From Halorubrum sp. BV1 (lineage in GTDB: Archaea > Halobacteriota > Halobacteria > Halobacteriales > Haloferacaceae): a stretch of 64,000 nt of DNA. The notes beneath the pieces are model-generated. The model was not told the DNA's origin. It made no database searches and was given only the letters and a program-made list of their open reading frames with translations. The DNA lies in assembly GCF_000746205.1 (NCBI RefSeq), contig NZ_JQKV01000002.1, positions 248,001-312,000 of the forward strand, in the 5' to 3' direction. Positions 25,522 to 33,581 of this stretch are shown here, one piece after another; the first letter of the stretch is position 1, and every line of letters begins with the position of its first letter. Made by a program: the position numbers and the translations under genes.

Positions 25522-25569
25522 ATGATATCTACACACACCGCCGACGCGACGGAGCGAACCGATGGCTGA
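25522..25569 (+). CDS. Possible 15-residue leader peptide before MFS gene
   Basis: ATG 25522 opens a 15-codon frame (MISTHTADATERTDG, stop TGA 25567-25569) that overlaps the MFS start codon at 25562 by 8 nt in another frame. A strong Shine-Dalgarno core GGAGGT (25513-25518) sits only 3 nt before this ATG, while the MFS start itself has none. This is the layout of a translationally coupled upstream ORF; expression is unproven. Confidence 0.35.
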   Translation: MISTHTADATERTDG

Positions 25570-26923
25570 CGGAGGAACCGACGGGGGCGTCGACTACGCC
25601 CGCCGCGCGGCCGACACGCTCGGCTTCTCGCGGTGGTGGCAGATCCTCGCCGCGGCGGGGATGATGGCTGCAGTGAGCCCGTACCAGTACGTGTGGTCGT
25701 CGATCGAGCAGCCGCTCGCGGCGAACCTCGACATCGCGCTGCCGGCGCTCGGCGCGGTGTTCTCGTTTTACGTCGTCTTCCAGTCGCTCTCGCAGTTCCC
25801 AGCGGGGAAGTGGCGCGACCGCCACGGACCGGGCGCGTTGACGTTCCTCGCCGCTGTTCTCGCCGGCGGCGGCTACGTCGGGCTCGCGTACGCGACTGCG
25901 GTCTGGCAGCTGTACCTGTTGTACTCTCTCGGGGCGATCGGCGTCGGGATCGTCTACACGGTCGCCGTCAACACCGCCGTCAAGTGGTTCCCCGACCGCA
26001 CCGGCCTCACCACCGGCATCGGAACGATGGCGTTCGCGGGCGGGAGCGCGCTCGTCGTCCCGTACGTCCGCGCGAACGCTACTGTAGGTGCCTACGCCGA
26101 CGTGCTCCGGAACCTCGGCGTCGCGATCCTCCTCGTGACGCTCGTCGGCGCGTACCTCCTCCAAGACCCGCCGGACGACTGGCTCGACGACGGCAGCGAC
26201 GACAGCGACGGCAGCGACGACGTCGCGGACTGCGAAGACGACGCCGTCTCGGAGTCCACTGGAACGACCGACGACAGCGACGTGGCGGCGTCGCTTCGCG
26301 GCCGCGACTACGGGACCCGCGAGATGCTCTCGACGTGGCAGTTCTGGCTCCTGTACGCCATGTTCATCGCGACCGCCGGAGCCGACCTCATCGTCACCGC
26401 CAACGTCGTGCGGTTCGCCGACCACTTCGGGCTTGCCGCGGTCGTGGCGACCGCCGCCGCGACGCTTCTCCCCGTCGCAGCCGGCGTCTCGCGCATGATC
26501 CTCGGCGAGGCGTCGGACCGGTTCGACCGCATGTGGGTGATGGCCGTCTCGTTCGTCCTCGCAGGCGTATTCAGACTCGGACTCATCGGTGCAGGCCGCG
26601 CCGAGGCGGGGATTCCGTTCGTCGCGCTCGTGATGGCGGCGATGTTCTTCTCGTCGCCGCTGTACGTGTTCTTCCCCTCGATCGTCGCGGACTACTACGG
26701 CGCGTGGAACTCCTCGGGCAACTACGCGGCCCTCTACACGGCGAAGGTCGGCGGCGGCGTCTTCGCCGGGACCGTAGCCGGCTATCTCGTCGCCGAGTTC
26801 GGCTGGGAGCCGACGTTCGCGCTCGGCGGTGCGCTTGCCATCGGCGCGGGACTCGCCACGTTCCTGTTGCGCCCCCCCGGCGACGCGGGACTCGGGGGCG
26901 ACGAGAGCACAGCCGCGGACTGA
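25562..26923 (+). CDS. MFS transporter (OFA-like)
   Basis: A 453-residue major facilitator with 12 predicted helices and a long acidic Asp/Ser loop between helices 6 and 7 (about residues 205-245). The helix 2-3 loop has the MFS motif A variant GKWRDRHGPG, and the YQYVWSSIEQPLA and NTAVKWFPDRTGLTTGI stretches resemble the oxalate/formate antiporter (OFA) subgroup, so a monocarboxylate or dicarboxylate substrate is plausible. Translation may be coupled to the upstream 15-codon ORF. Convergent with the following hypothetical gene. Confidence 0.82.
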   Translation: MADGGTDGGVDYARRAADTLGFSRWWQILAAAGMMAAVSPYQYVWSSIEQPLAANLDIALPALGAVFSFYVVFQSLSQFPAGKWRDRHGPGALTFLAAVLAGGGYVGLAYATAVWQLYLLYSLGAIGVGIVYTVAVNTAVKWFPDRTGLTTGIGTMAFAGGSALVVPYVRANATVGAYADVLRNLGVAILLVTLVGAYLLQDPPDDWLDDGSDDSDGSDDVADCEDDAVSESTGTTDDSDVAASLRGRDYGTREMLSTWQFWLLYAMFIATAGADLIVTANVVRFADHFGLAAVVATAAATLLPVAAGVSRMILGEASDRFDRMWVMAVSFVLAGVFRLGLIGAGRAEAGIPFVALVMAAMFFSSPLYVFFPSIVADYYGAWNSSGNYAALYTAKVGGGVFAGTVAGYLVAEFGWEPTFALGGALAIGAGLATFLLRPPGDAGLGGDESTAAD

Positions 26924-27002
26924 TCGCTCCTCGACTGCCGGTCGGCGGGTACACGCCGCCGTGCCGGGCCTCCGCCGTCGGTCACTCTCCGTTCGCCGTC
27001 AG

Positions 27003-27869
27003 TCACCGCCTGCTCGCCGCCCGCTCGATCGAGTGGCGAAGCGCGTCGAGTCTACCACCGACGTCGCCGACCGCCGCGAGGACGGGATACGTCACCGGGA
27101 GGTCTTGGTACAGGTAGGCCTGTACGTCGGCGTCGTCGTCGAGCGCGAGCGTCCGCCCGGCGTCGGCGATCACCCGCTGACGCCGGGCGGCGATCCGGTC
27201 CACATCCGACACGAGCACGCTCGTCCGAGCGCGACACGCGTCGAGCGTGCCGAAGTCCGCGTCCGCGTGCGCTTCCGCGACCATCGCCTCGCGTTCGTCG
27301 TCGATCGCCGCGAGCCGCGAGCCGGCCCGTGCGACGGACTCCGCCTCGGTGTCGATCACGTCGAGGAACCGCTCGCGCTCGTCGATCGCCGCGTCGACGG
27401 CGTCGACCAACGACCGCTTGTACTGCGCATGGAACCGCGAGGTCCGCGTGAGCGCGAAGCAGAGCTCCGGACCGAACTCCTCGCGGACGCTCCGCTCGTA
27501 GGTGTCGTCGTACTCGACGTCGTAGTGGGGGACCGACATCACCGTCTCGACGTACGCGTCCCTGACCGCGACCAGCCCGGAGCCGGCCGGGGCGCGCGTG
27601 TCGACCGACGCTCCGGAGTCGGCGACGCCGGCGTACCCGGAGGCGTTCCGAACCCGTTCGGGGTCGACGCCCCCGGCGACGCCGCGTGCCGACGCGTCCC
27701 GGCGGTCGCCCGCGTCGATCGGCTCCGACGCGATCGATCCGACGCGCGTGCGGAACGCCCGGAACGCCTCCCGTTCATCGCCGACGCGACGCCGCTCGAC
27801 CCGAACCGCCTCTCGGGCGTCGGCGAGCGCCCCGAGGCCCGTCGGGCGTGTGTCGTCGGCCGTGGTCAT
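27003..27869 (-). CDS. Coiled-coil haloarchaeal hypothetical protein (DUF7260-like)
   Basis: A 288-residue soluble protein, Arg/Asp/Glu-rich, with long helical/coiled-coil segments (15-60, 165-235) and a central SVPHYDVEYDDTYERSVREEFGPEL region. I recognise it only as a haloarchaeal hypothetical, probably the DUF7260 group; function unknown. It is monocistronic: convergent with the MFS gene and divergent from cinA. TATATACGC on the minus strand near 27901-27909 is a likely TATA element. Confidence 0.65.
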   Translation of the reverse strand: MTTADDTRPTGLGALADAREAVRVERRRVGDEREAFRAFRTRVGSIASEPIDAGDRRDASARGVAGGVDPERVRNASGYAGVADSGASVDTRAPAGSGLVAVRDAYVETVMSVPHYDVEYDDTYERSVREEFGPELCFALTRTSRFHAQYKRSLVDAVDAAIDERERFLDVIDTEAESVARAGSRLAAIDDEREAMVAEAHADADFGTLDACRARTSVLVSDVDRIAARRQRVIADAGRTLALDDDADVQAYLYQDLPVTYPVLAAVGDVGGRLDALRHSIERAASRR

Positions 27870-28025
27870 ACCTCAGGCCTCGCGGATCGCCCTCCTAAGC
27901 GTGTATATGAGGCGTATCGGGCGCGGGGGAGCGGTATTGAGCCCTCTATAGCGAACGCGTGACGGTCGCGGACGGCGGACGCGAACGGGAAACGCACATC
28001 CGTCTCGGCGTCGTACACGGGTTCG

Positions 28026-28772
28026 ATGGAGGTCGCGTTGATCACGGTCGGCGACGAGTTGCTCTCGGGGGACACGGTGAACACGAACGCGAACTGGCTC
28101 GCGAGCGAGCTCGGCGACCGAGGGGTCGCCGTTCCCCGGATCCTCTCGGTCCCCGACGACAGGCCGGTCATCGCCGACCGGGCGCGCGAGTACGCCGACG
28201 CCTTCGACGCCGTGATCGTCACCGGGGGACTGGGGAGCACGCCCGACGACGTGACGATGGAGGCCGTCGCCGACGCGTTCGGGCGAGAGTTGGCCCCGAC
28301 GGACCTCACGCGAGAGGCCGTCGAGCGCCGACTCGCGGTCGTCCGCGAGCGTATTCCCGACCGCGACGTCGACGTGGACGTCGACGCGGAGGCCGCGATC
28401 CCGACCGAAAGCAGACCGCTCTTAAACGAGGCCGGACTCGCCCCCGGCTGTGTCGTCGAGGGCGTCTACGTGATGCCGGGCATCCCCGACGAGCTGAAAG
28501 CGATGTTCGACACTGTCGCCGACGAGTTCGCCGGCGACCGCCGGTCGCGGTTCCTCTACACGGTCGAACCAGAATCGAATATCGTCCCGGCGCTGGAGAC
28601 GGCCATGGATCGATTCGACGTCGCCGTCGGCTGTTATCCCGACCGCGAGGCGGACCACAACCGCCTGAAGGTGACCGGGACCGACGAAGCGACGATCGAC
28701 GCCGCGGTCGAGTGGCTGCTTTCGAACGTCAACGCGAGCGAGGAACCGGTGCGTCGCGGCTGGGACGACTGA
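28026..28772 (+). CDS. CinA-type MoaB/Mog-domain protein
   Basis: A 248-residue protein with the molybdopterin-binding (MoCF) domain: LITVGDELLSGDTVNTNANWLA (5-26), VIVTGGLGSTPDDVT (63-77) and VYVMPGIPDELKAMF. It matches the N-terminal half of CinA, without the C-terminal deamidase domain. Such stand-alone proteins are called competence/damage-inducible but may hydrolyse nucleotide-derived pyrophosphates such as ADP-ribose. ATG 28026 is six bases into a short AT-poor leader; start well supported by homology. Confidence 0.88.
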   Translation: MEVALITVGDELLSGDTVNTNANWLASELGDRGVAVPRILSVPDDRPVIADRAREYADAFDAVIVTGGLGSTPDDVTMEAVADAFGRELAPTDLTREAVERRLAVVRERIPDRDVDVDVDAEAAIPTESRPLLNEAGLAPGCVVEGVYVMPGIPDELKAMFDTVADEFAGDRRSRFLYTVEPESNIVPALETAMDRFDVAVGCYPDREADHNRLKVTGTDEATIDAAVEWLLSNVNASEEPVRRGWDD

Positions 28773-28872
28773 CGGAGGCCTCCGCCGCGCCGGTCGACCT
28801 GCGAATCGAACGGCCTGCCGTGCTCGCCGGTCGGCCGCGACGCGGACCACGACGCCGACCGTCTCGCGACCG

Positions 28873-29502
28873 CTACGGCGGCCGCTCGATCTCGTATCGG
28901 TCGTCGGTGCTGGCGTACCACTCGCCGGCGAGCCGACCCACCGTGTCGAGCCGATCGACGTCGATCCGACCGTCGGTGAGAACCGACTCGTCGGCGTGGG
29001 CGTAGACGACCTCGCCGAGCACCAGCGTCGAGGTACCGACCTCGACTGTGTCGTACAGTTCACACTCCAGTCCGACGACCGCGTCGGCGACCCGCGGCGC
29101 GTCCACCCGATCCGCGTCGACGCGCTCGATCCCGACGTGGTCGAACTCGCTGTCTCCGGGATCAAGGGTCGCGCTCGACCCGTTCATTGTCTCGACGAGG
29201 TCGGCGGTGACGACGTTGACGACGAACGCCTCGGTTTCGAGGGCGTTCGCGAGCGTGTCCTTCGGGTTCGCCGCGGTCGCCACCGGCGCGAATCCGACGA
29301 CCGGCGGGTCGACCGCGACGACCGTGAAGAAGCTGTACGGCGCGAGGTTCTCACCGGCCGGCCCGCGCGAGGAGACCCACGCGATCGGTCGGGGCGTCAC
29401 CGCGGTCGAGAGCAGCCGGTACGGCGATCCGAAGGCGTCCGGCCCGCCGCTCCGGTGGATGTCGTCGCACTCGCGGTGAGTGCCGTCCTCTTCGTCTGCC
29501 AT
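28873..29502 (-). CDS. Flavin reductase-like FMN-binding protein
   Basis: A 209-residue member of the flavin reductase (FMN-binding split-barrel) family: LLSTAVTPRPIAWVSSRG at 31-48, then APYSFFTVVAVDPPVVGF and KDTLANALETEAFVVNVV. It transfers electrons from NAD(P)H to flavin or acts on a flavin-dependent substrate. ATG 29502 overlaps the stop of the VOC gene by 4 nt (ATGA), so the two are coupled. It is the last gene of the doxX-VOC-flavin reductase operon. Confidence 0.85.
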   Translation of the reverse strand: MADEEDGTHRECDDIHRSGGPDAFGSPYRLLSTAVTPRPIAWVSSRGPAGENLAPYSFFTVVAVDPPVVGFAPVATAANPKDTLANALETEAFVVNVVTADLVETMNGSSATLDPGDSEFDHVGIERVDADRVDAPRVADAVVGLECELYDTVEVGTSTLVLGEVVYAHADESVLTDGRIDVDRLDTVGRLAGEWYASTDDRYEIERPP

Positions 29503-29984
29503 CAGCGCTCGTACCCGCGCTCGAACGGGTCGATCTCGTCGCTGCCCGGCTCCTCCTCGTCGCGAGCGAATCCCGGTCCCTCGGTGGCCAGTTCGAAGAC
29601 GAGCCCGTCGGGGTCGCTGAAGTAGATGCTCTTGAAGTAGGTGCGGTCTTTGATCTCGGAGACGCGGACGCCCCGCTCGCGCAGGTGCGTCTGCCACTCG
29701 CGGAGCGTCGCCTCGTCGTCGACGCCGAACGCGAAGTGGTGGCTCGCGCCCGGCCCCGGCGCGCCCTGCGAGTTCGGGTACTCGAAGTAGGTGACGGTGG
29801 TTCCAGGCTCCCCCTCGGGGGTAGAGGAGAAGTAGTAGTGCGGCGTTCCAGGGTCGTCGTAGTTCTGGGTCCGCTTGACCGTGTGCCAGCCGAGCGCGTC
29901 CTCGTAGAACGCGACGGTCTCGTCCATGTCGGTGCAGATGTTCGTTACGTGGTGTAAGCCGGTGGTCGGCGGCGCGTCGGTCAT
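29502..29984 (-). CDS. VOC-superfamily ring-cleaving dioxygenase/glyoxalase-like
   Basis: A 160-residue vicinal-oxygen-chelate protein. GLHHVTNICTDMDETVAFYEDALGW opens the first beta-alpha-beta module, SHHFAFGVDD starts the second, and the end carries YFSDPDGLVFELATEGPGF with the metal-binding Glu. The N-terminal half and the ELATEGPGF segment resemble the MhqO/LinE/CatE thiol-dependent or extradiol dioxygenase group more than glyoxalase I. Second gene of a probable operon behind doxX (75 nt) and coupled to the flavin reductase. Confidence 0.85.
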   Translation of the reverse strand: MTDAPPTTGLHHVTNICTDMDETVAFYEDALGWHTVKRTQNYDDPGTPHYYFSSTPEGEPGTTVTYFEYPNSQGAPGPGASHHFAFGVDDEATLREWQTHLRERGVRVSEIKDRTYFKSIYFSDPDGLVFELATEGPGFARDEEEPGSDEIDPFERGYER

Positions 29985-30059
29985 ATTCGTGTGTCGAGGG
30001 TCGTCGCGGAGTCAGTTAGTGATACTGGCGGTCGAACCGTCTGGGCGCGCCTCGCCGGA

Positions 30060-30509
30060 TCAGAACAGCCCGACGCCGAGCGCGTACGGCCACGCGGTGC
30101 CGCCGACGGCGAGGAGCGCGAGCGCCGCGCCCGCACCGTAGACGTTCTTCAGGAAGCTCGTCATCTCGCTCTGCTTCTCCTCGGGGTCGTCGACCGACCA
30201 GAAGTCGTGCATCGTCACGGCTGAGGCGAGGAGGAAGGCGGCGAGCGCGCCGGCCGAGAGCACGGGGAACGCGCCGGCGGCGACGCCGATCCCACCGAGC
30301 ACGAGGAGGAGGCCCGAGGCGACGACAGAGAAGCGCGGCGCGGGAAGCCCCTTGAACTCGGCGTAGCCCGTCATCGCGTCGAGATCGCCGAAGTGATTCA
30401 CCCCCGTGAACGCGAGCGTCGCGCCGAACAGGATCCGGCCGAGCAGGAAGATCTCGCCCGCCAAGGGCGTGTCGAACTGAAGCGGTAGCGCCGTGATTTC
30501 AGCTAACAT
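30060..30509 (-). CDS. DoxX-family membrane protein
   Basis: A 149-residue four-helix membrane protein: FLLGRILFGATLAFTGVNHF at the N-terminus, TGYAEFKGLPAPRF (the DoxX signature loop), then LLLVLGGIGVAAGAFPVLS and further helices to the C-terminus. DoxX/CatD proteins associate with quinone- or thiol-stress enzymes in bacteria. ATG 30509 lies right behind the divergent promoter region; the in-frame start at 30557 would run into it. First gene of the operon controlled, I infer, by the divergent HxlR regulator. Confidence 0.85.
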   Translation of the reverse strand: MLAEITALPLQFDTPLAGEIFLLGRILFGATLAFTGVNHFGDLDAMTGYAEFKGLPAPRFSVVASGLLLVLGGIGVAAGAFPVLSAGALAAFLLASAVTMHDFWSVDDPEEKQSEMTSFLKNVYGAGAALALLAVGGTAWPYALGVGLF

Positions 30510-30578
30510 CGTGTAACCACATATACGGACGTAACCTATATATCGTTTCCCGGACAATCGGGTAAGCAGGTAACACCG
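30510..30578. promoter_or_regulatory. Divergent doxX/hxlR control region with GTAAC repeats
   Basis: The 69-nt gap contains AT-rich TATA-like stretches (ATATACG at 30521-30527, CTATATATCG at 30536-30545), direct copies of GTAAC at 30513, 30531 and 30570, and the small inverted repeat CCCG-N6-CGGG centred near 30556. Repeated short elements between divergent genes are what an HxlR-type autoregulator would bind. Confidence 0.45.
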
Positions 30579-30968
30579 ATGTCCTCACAAGAACTCGCGG
30601 ACGGAAACTCGACGGACGCGGGTGACGCCGCGTCCGGGTCGGACACGTCGTCGGCCCCGGAGACGCCGTGTCCCGTCGTCGACTCGCTCGAACAGATCGG
30701 CTCGCGGTGGCGGCTCGTCGTCCTCCACGAGCTGTTGAACGGTGAGTCTCGGTTCAACGAGCTGAAACGCGAGACCGACGCCAACGCCCGCACCCTCTCG
30801 CGCGTGCTCGACGACCTCCAAGAGACGGGGTTCGTCGACCGCCGGCTCGAAGAGGACTCGCCCGTGGCGACCTACTACAGTCTCACCGCAAAAGGCGAGT
30901 CTCTCGCACCCGTCTTCGAGGAGATCGACGAGTGGGCGCACGAGTGGCTCACCGAGTGTAACGCCTGA
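30579..30968 (+). CDS. HxlR-family transcriptional regulator with conserved Cys
   Basis: A 129-residue winged-helix protein of the HxlR (MarR/DUF24) family. After a disordered Ser/Asp leader, TPCPVVDSLEQIGSRWRLVVLHEL carries the conserved N-terminal Cys (Cys31) that in Bacillus YodB/CatR is the redox- or quinone-sensing residue; the recognition region is FNELKRETDANARTLSRVL. A second Cys127 is at the C-terminus. It is divergent from doxX and probably represses that operon and itself. Confidence 0.9.
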   Translation: MSSQELADGNSTDAGDAASGSDTSSAPETPCPVVDSLEQIGSRWRLVVLHELLNGESRFNELKRETDANARTLSRVLDDLQETGFVDRRLEEDSPVATYYSLTAKGESLAPVFEEIDEWAHEWLTECNA

Positions 30969-31021
30969 CCGACGGTTCTGCCGGCGAAACGCACACCACC
31001 GTCCGGCCCCAACGACTCGTC

Positions 31022-31483
31022 GTGTACGCCGGACTGAAGAACACCCCCTGTTGTCTGTGCGGCCGCGACGACACCCACACCCGGATCGCGGTGCCGCCGC
31101 GCGCGCTCACGCTGATGGAAAACGGCGAGCCGATCGCGTGGCGCGACGTGGTCGGGGCCGTCACGCTCCGCTTTTGTGCCGACGACTGGGACCTCGTGCG
31201 CGACCTCGCCGTCGAGATGGACACCCACCCGCTCTCGCGGTGTAACGCCGCGCACGTCTCCTTGGACCTCCGCGAGGACCACGAGGCGCTGCTGTCGGCG
31301 ACGAAGGCCGAGACGGACCAGACCGAGCTAGAGGCTCGGCTGGAGCGCGAGGCGGAGGCGACGCTCGACGCGGTCGACGACCCCTACACCGAGGAACGCG
31401 ACGTGGTCGAGGCGATCGTCGTGTTGCGCGCGCTCGACGCGCTCGGCGTCCGCGACCGACCCGGGGACGCGGTCAGGCCGTAA
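31022..31483 (+). CDS. Hypothetical Cys-rich N-terminal (zinc-knuckle-like) protein
   Basis: A 153-residue acidic protein starting at GTG 31022. The N-terminus NTPCCLCGRDDTHTR, followed by a later RFCADDW and SRCNAAH, offers Cys/His ligands for one metal site. The middle is helical and acidic, ending in an amphipathic helix. No family recognised. It sits 53 nt after the HxlR gene and may be transcribed with it. Confidence 0.6.
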   Translation: MYAGLKNTPCCLCGRDDTHTRIAVPPRALTLMENGEPIAWRDVVGAVTLRFCADDWDLVRDLAVEMDTHPLSRCNAAHVSLDLREDHEALLSATKAETDQTELEARLEREAEATLDAVDDPYTEERDVVEAIVVLRALDALGVRDRPGDAVRP

Positions 31484-31504
31484 CCGCTCGCGCCGGGCGA
31501 GTGG

Positions 31505-31783
31505 TCACCACCTGACCTCGAACCCGTCGAGCCCCTCTGGCTCCTCGTAGGTCGCGTCGACGGCGTCGACTTCGGCCGCCTTGCTTCCGGTTTCACACCA
31601 CTCGACCATCTCGCGCACGGCCGCCTCCTCGCCCTCGAAGACGGCCTCGACGCGGCCGTCCTCACGATTCCTGACCCAGCCGTCGACGCCCGCTTCCCGG
31701 GCGGTGTCGCGGGTGGTCGCGCGGTAGTAGACGCCCTGGACGCGGCCGGAGACGTACACGTGTGCTCGCGTTCGATCGGTCAT
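31505..31783 (-). CDS. acyP: Acylphosphatase
   Basis: Hydrolyses acyl phosphates. The 92-residue protein is the full ferredoxin-like domain with the two signatures GRVQGVYYRATTRDTA (phosphate-cradle and catalytic Arg) and GWVRNREDGRVEAVFEG (catalytic Asn). Compact and complete, convergent with the upstream Cys-rich gene. Confidence 0.95.
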   Translation of the reverse strand: MTDRTRAHVYVSGRVQGVYYRATTRDTAREAGVDGWVRNREDGRVEAVFEGEEAAVREMVEWCETGSKAAEVDAVDATYEEPEGLDGFEVRW

Positions 31784-31932
31784 CGATCGGCCGTGCGTCC
31801 GCGAGCGTTGTAACTACCACGGCGGACCGACCGTCCAACGCACCACGGCGGACCGACCGGTCGGCGGCGTCCGTTCACCACGACTCGGCACCGACCGACG
31901 ACTTCTAACGACTCGCCCGCGACACTCCGGAC

Positions 31933-33438
31933 ATGGAACTGTTCGGAACCGCGGGAGTCCGCGGGAGCGCCACGGAACGGGTCACCCCCGAACTCGCGCT
32001 CGCCGTCGGCCGGGCGGTCGCGGCGGCGGTGCGCGATCGCGAACCGGTCGGCGACGGCGGCGGCGAGAGCGACCGCGGGGACTCGGATGCCACGGGGAGC
32101 GCGAACGCCACGGACGCCGCAACGGAGCCGGCTCCTGAGGTCGTGATCGCTCGCGACGGGCGGGTGACCGGTCCGGCGCTTGCGGCCGCGATGGAGGCGG
32201 GGGTCGCGTCGGGCGGCGTCTCGGTCGAGCGAGCCGGCCAACTGCCGACGCCGGCGCTCGCGTACGCCTCGCAGGGCCGATACGGCGTGATGCTCACGGC
32301 CTCGCACAACCCGCCGGCCGACAACGGGATCAAGCTGTTCCGCGACGGCAGCGAGTTCGATCGCGACGCCGAGCGCGCCGTCGAAGCGCGAGTCGACGCG
32401 GGCACGTCGCCGGCGGCGTGGGACGAGTGGACGGATCCCGAGCGCGTCGACGTGCTCCCGAGCTACCTCGACGCGGTGTGCGAGTACGCGGGAGAGTTCG
32501 GAGCCGACCTCGACGGGCTCCGGATCGCCGTCGACTGCGGCAACGGAATGAGCGCGCCCGCGACGCCGACCGTGCTCCGCGAACTCGGTGCCGACGTCGT
32601 CACCCTCAACGGGAACGTCGACGGCCACTTCCCCGGTCGCGGGAGCAAGCCGACGCCCGAGACGCTCGCCGACCTCAGGGCGTTCGTCGCCGACGCCGAC
32701 GACGGCGGGGACGACGCGGGGTTCGCGTTCGGCATCGGTCACGACGGCGACGCGGACCGGATCGTGATCGTCGACGCCGACGGCGAGGTCGTCCACGAGG
32801 ACACCGTCCTCGCGATGCTCGCAGAGCGGTACACCCGCGAGAGCGACGCCGACGACCCGGTGGTCGTCACCACGCCGAACGCCTCGGGCCGGATCGACGA
32901 GCGCGTCCGCGCGGCCGGCGGGCGAGTCGAGCGCGTGCGGCTCGGGGCCCTCCACGAGGGGATCGCGGCCGTGCGAGAGACGGCGACCCCGACCGGCGAC
33001 GACACTCGGGTCGTCTTCGCCGCGGAGCCGTGGAAACACGTTCACGTCGGGTTCGGGGAGTGGATAGACGGCGTCGCGTCTGCGGGCGTGATCGCTCGGC
33101 TCGTCGCCGACGAGGGACTCGACGGGCTCCGCGAGCCGATCACGGAGCGCCCGTATCGCAAGGTCAGCGTCGACTGTCCCGACGACGCCAAGTCAGACGC
33201 GATGGGGCGGCTCGAATCGGCGCTCCCCGACGCCTTCCCCGACGCGGACGTCGACACCGACCACGGCGTGCGTCTCGAGTTCCCGGACGCCTCGTGGGTT
33301 CTCGTTCGTCCCTCGGGGACCGAACCGTACGTCCGCGTGTACGCCGAAAGCGACGCCGTCGACGAGCTGATCGCGGAGGCCAAAGCGGTCGTCGAGACGG
33401 CCGTCGGAGCGGTCGCTGACGCGGCGGACGTGGAGTGA
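31933..33438 (+). CDS. Phosphohexomutase (PGM/PMM/GlmM-type)
   Basis: A 501-residue alpha-D-phosphohexomutase. All four domains are visible: FGTAGVRG at 4-11, catalytic-Ser loop TASHNPPADNGIK, metal-binding GHDGDADRI, and the C-terminal phosphate-binding RPSGTEPYVRVY. It interconverts hexose-1- and -6-phosphates (glucose, mannose or glucosamine); the specificity is not decidable here. It carries an acidic insert near residues 38-70. Longer than average for archaeal GlmM (~450). Confidence 0.92.
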   Translation: MELFGTAGVRGSATERVTPELALAVGRAVAAAVRDREPVGDGGGESDRGDSDATGSANATDAATEPAPEVVIARDGRVTGPALAAAMEAGVASGGVSVERAGQLPTPALAYASQGRYGVMLTASHNPPADNGIKLFRDGSEFDRDAERAVEARVDAGTSPAAWDEWTDPERVDVLPSYLDAVCEYAGEFGADLDGLRIAVDCGNGMSAPATPTVLRELGADVVTLNGNVDGHFPGRGSKPTPETLADLRAFVADADDGGDDAGFAFGIGHDGDADRIVIVDADGEVVHEDTVLAMLAERYTRESDADDPVVVTTPNASGRIDERVRAAGGRVERVRLGALHEGIAAVRETATPTGDDTRVVFAAEPWKHVHVGFGEWIDGVASAGVIARLVADEGLDGLREPITERPYRKVSVDCPDDAKSDAMGRLESALPDAFPDADVDTDHGVRLEFPDASWVLVRPSGTEPYVRVYAESDAVDELIAEAKAVVETAVGAVADAADVE

Positions 33439-33581
33439 CGCTGGCGGCTGGGTCGGATTGGGAGTGCGGGTGTGCGTTAGGCCGAGAGTGCAGAAGCGTG
33501 TCGGCAGAGACGCGGCGATGACGCCCGTGAGACGCCCGGAGCGACGAATTTATGGCCCGCTCGCGCTCCGTTGTAGGTGAC

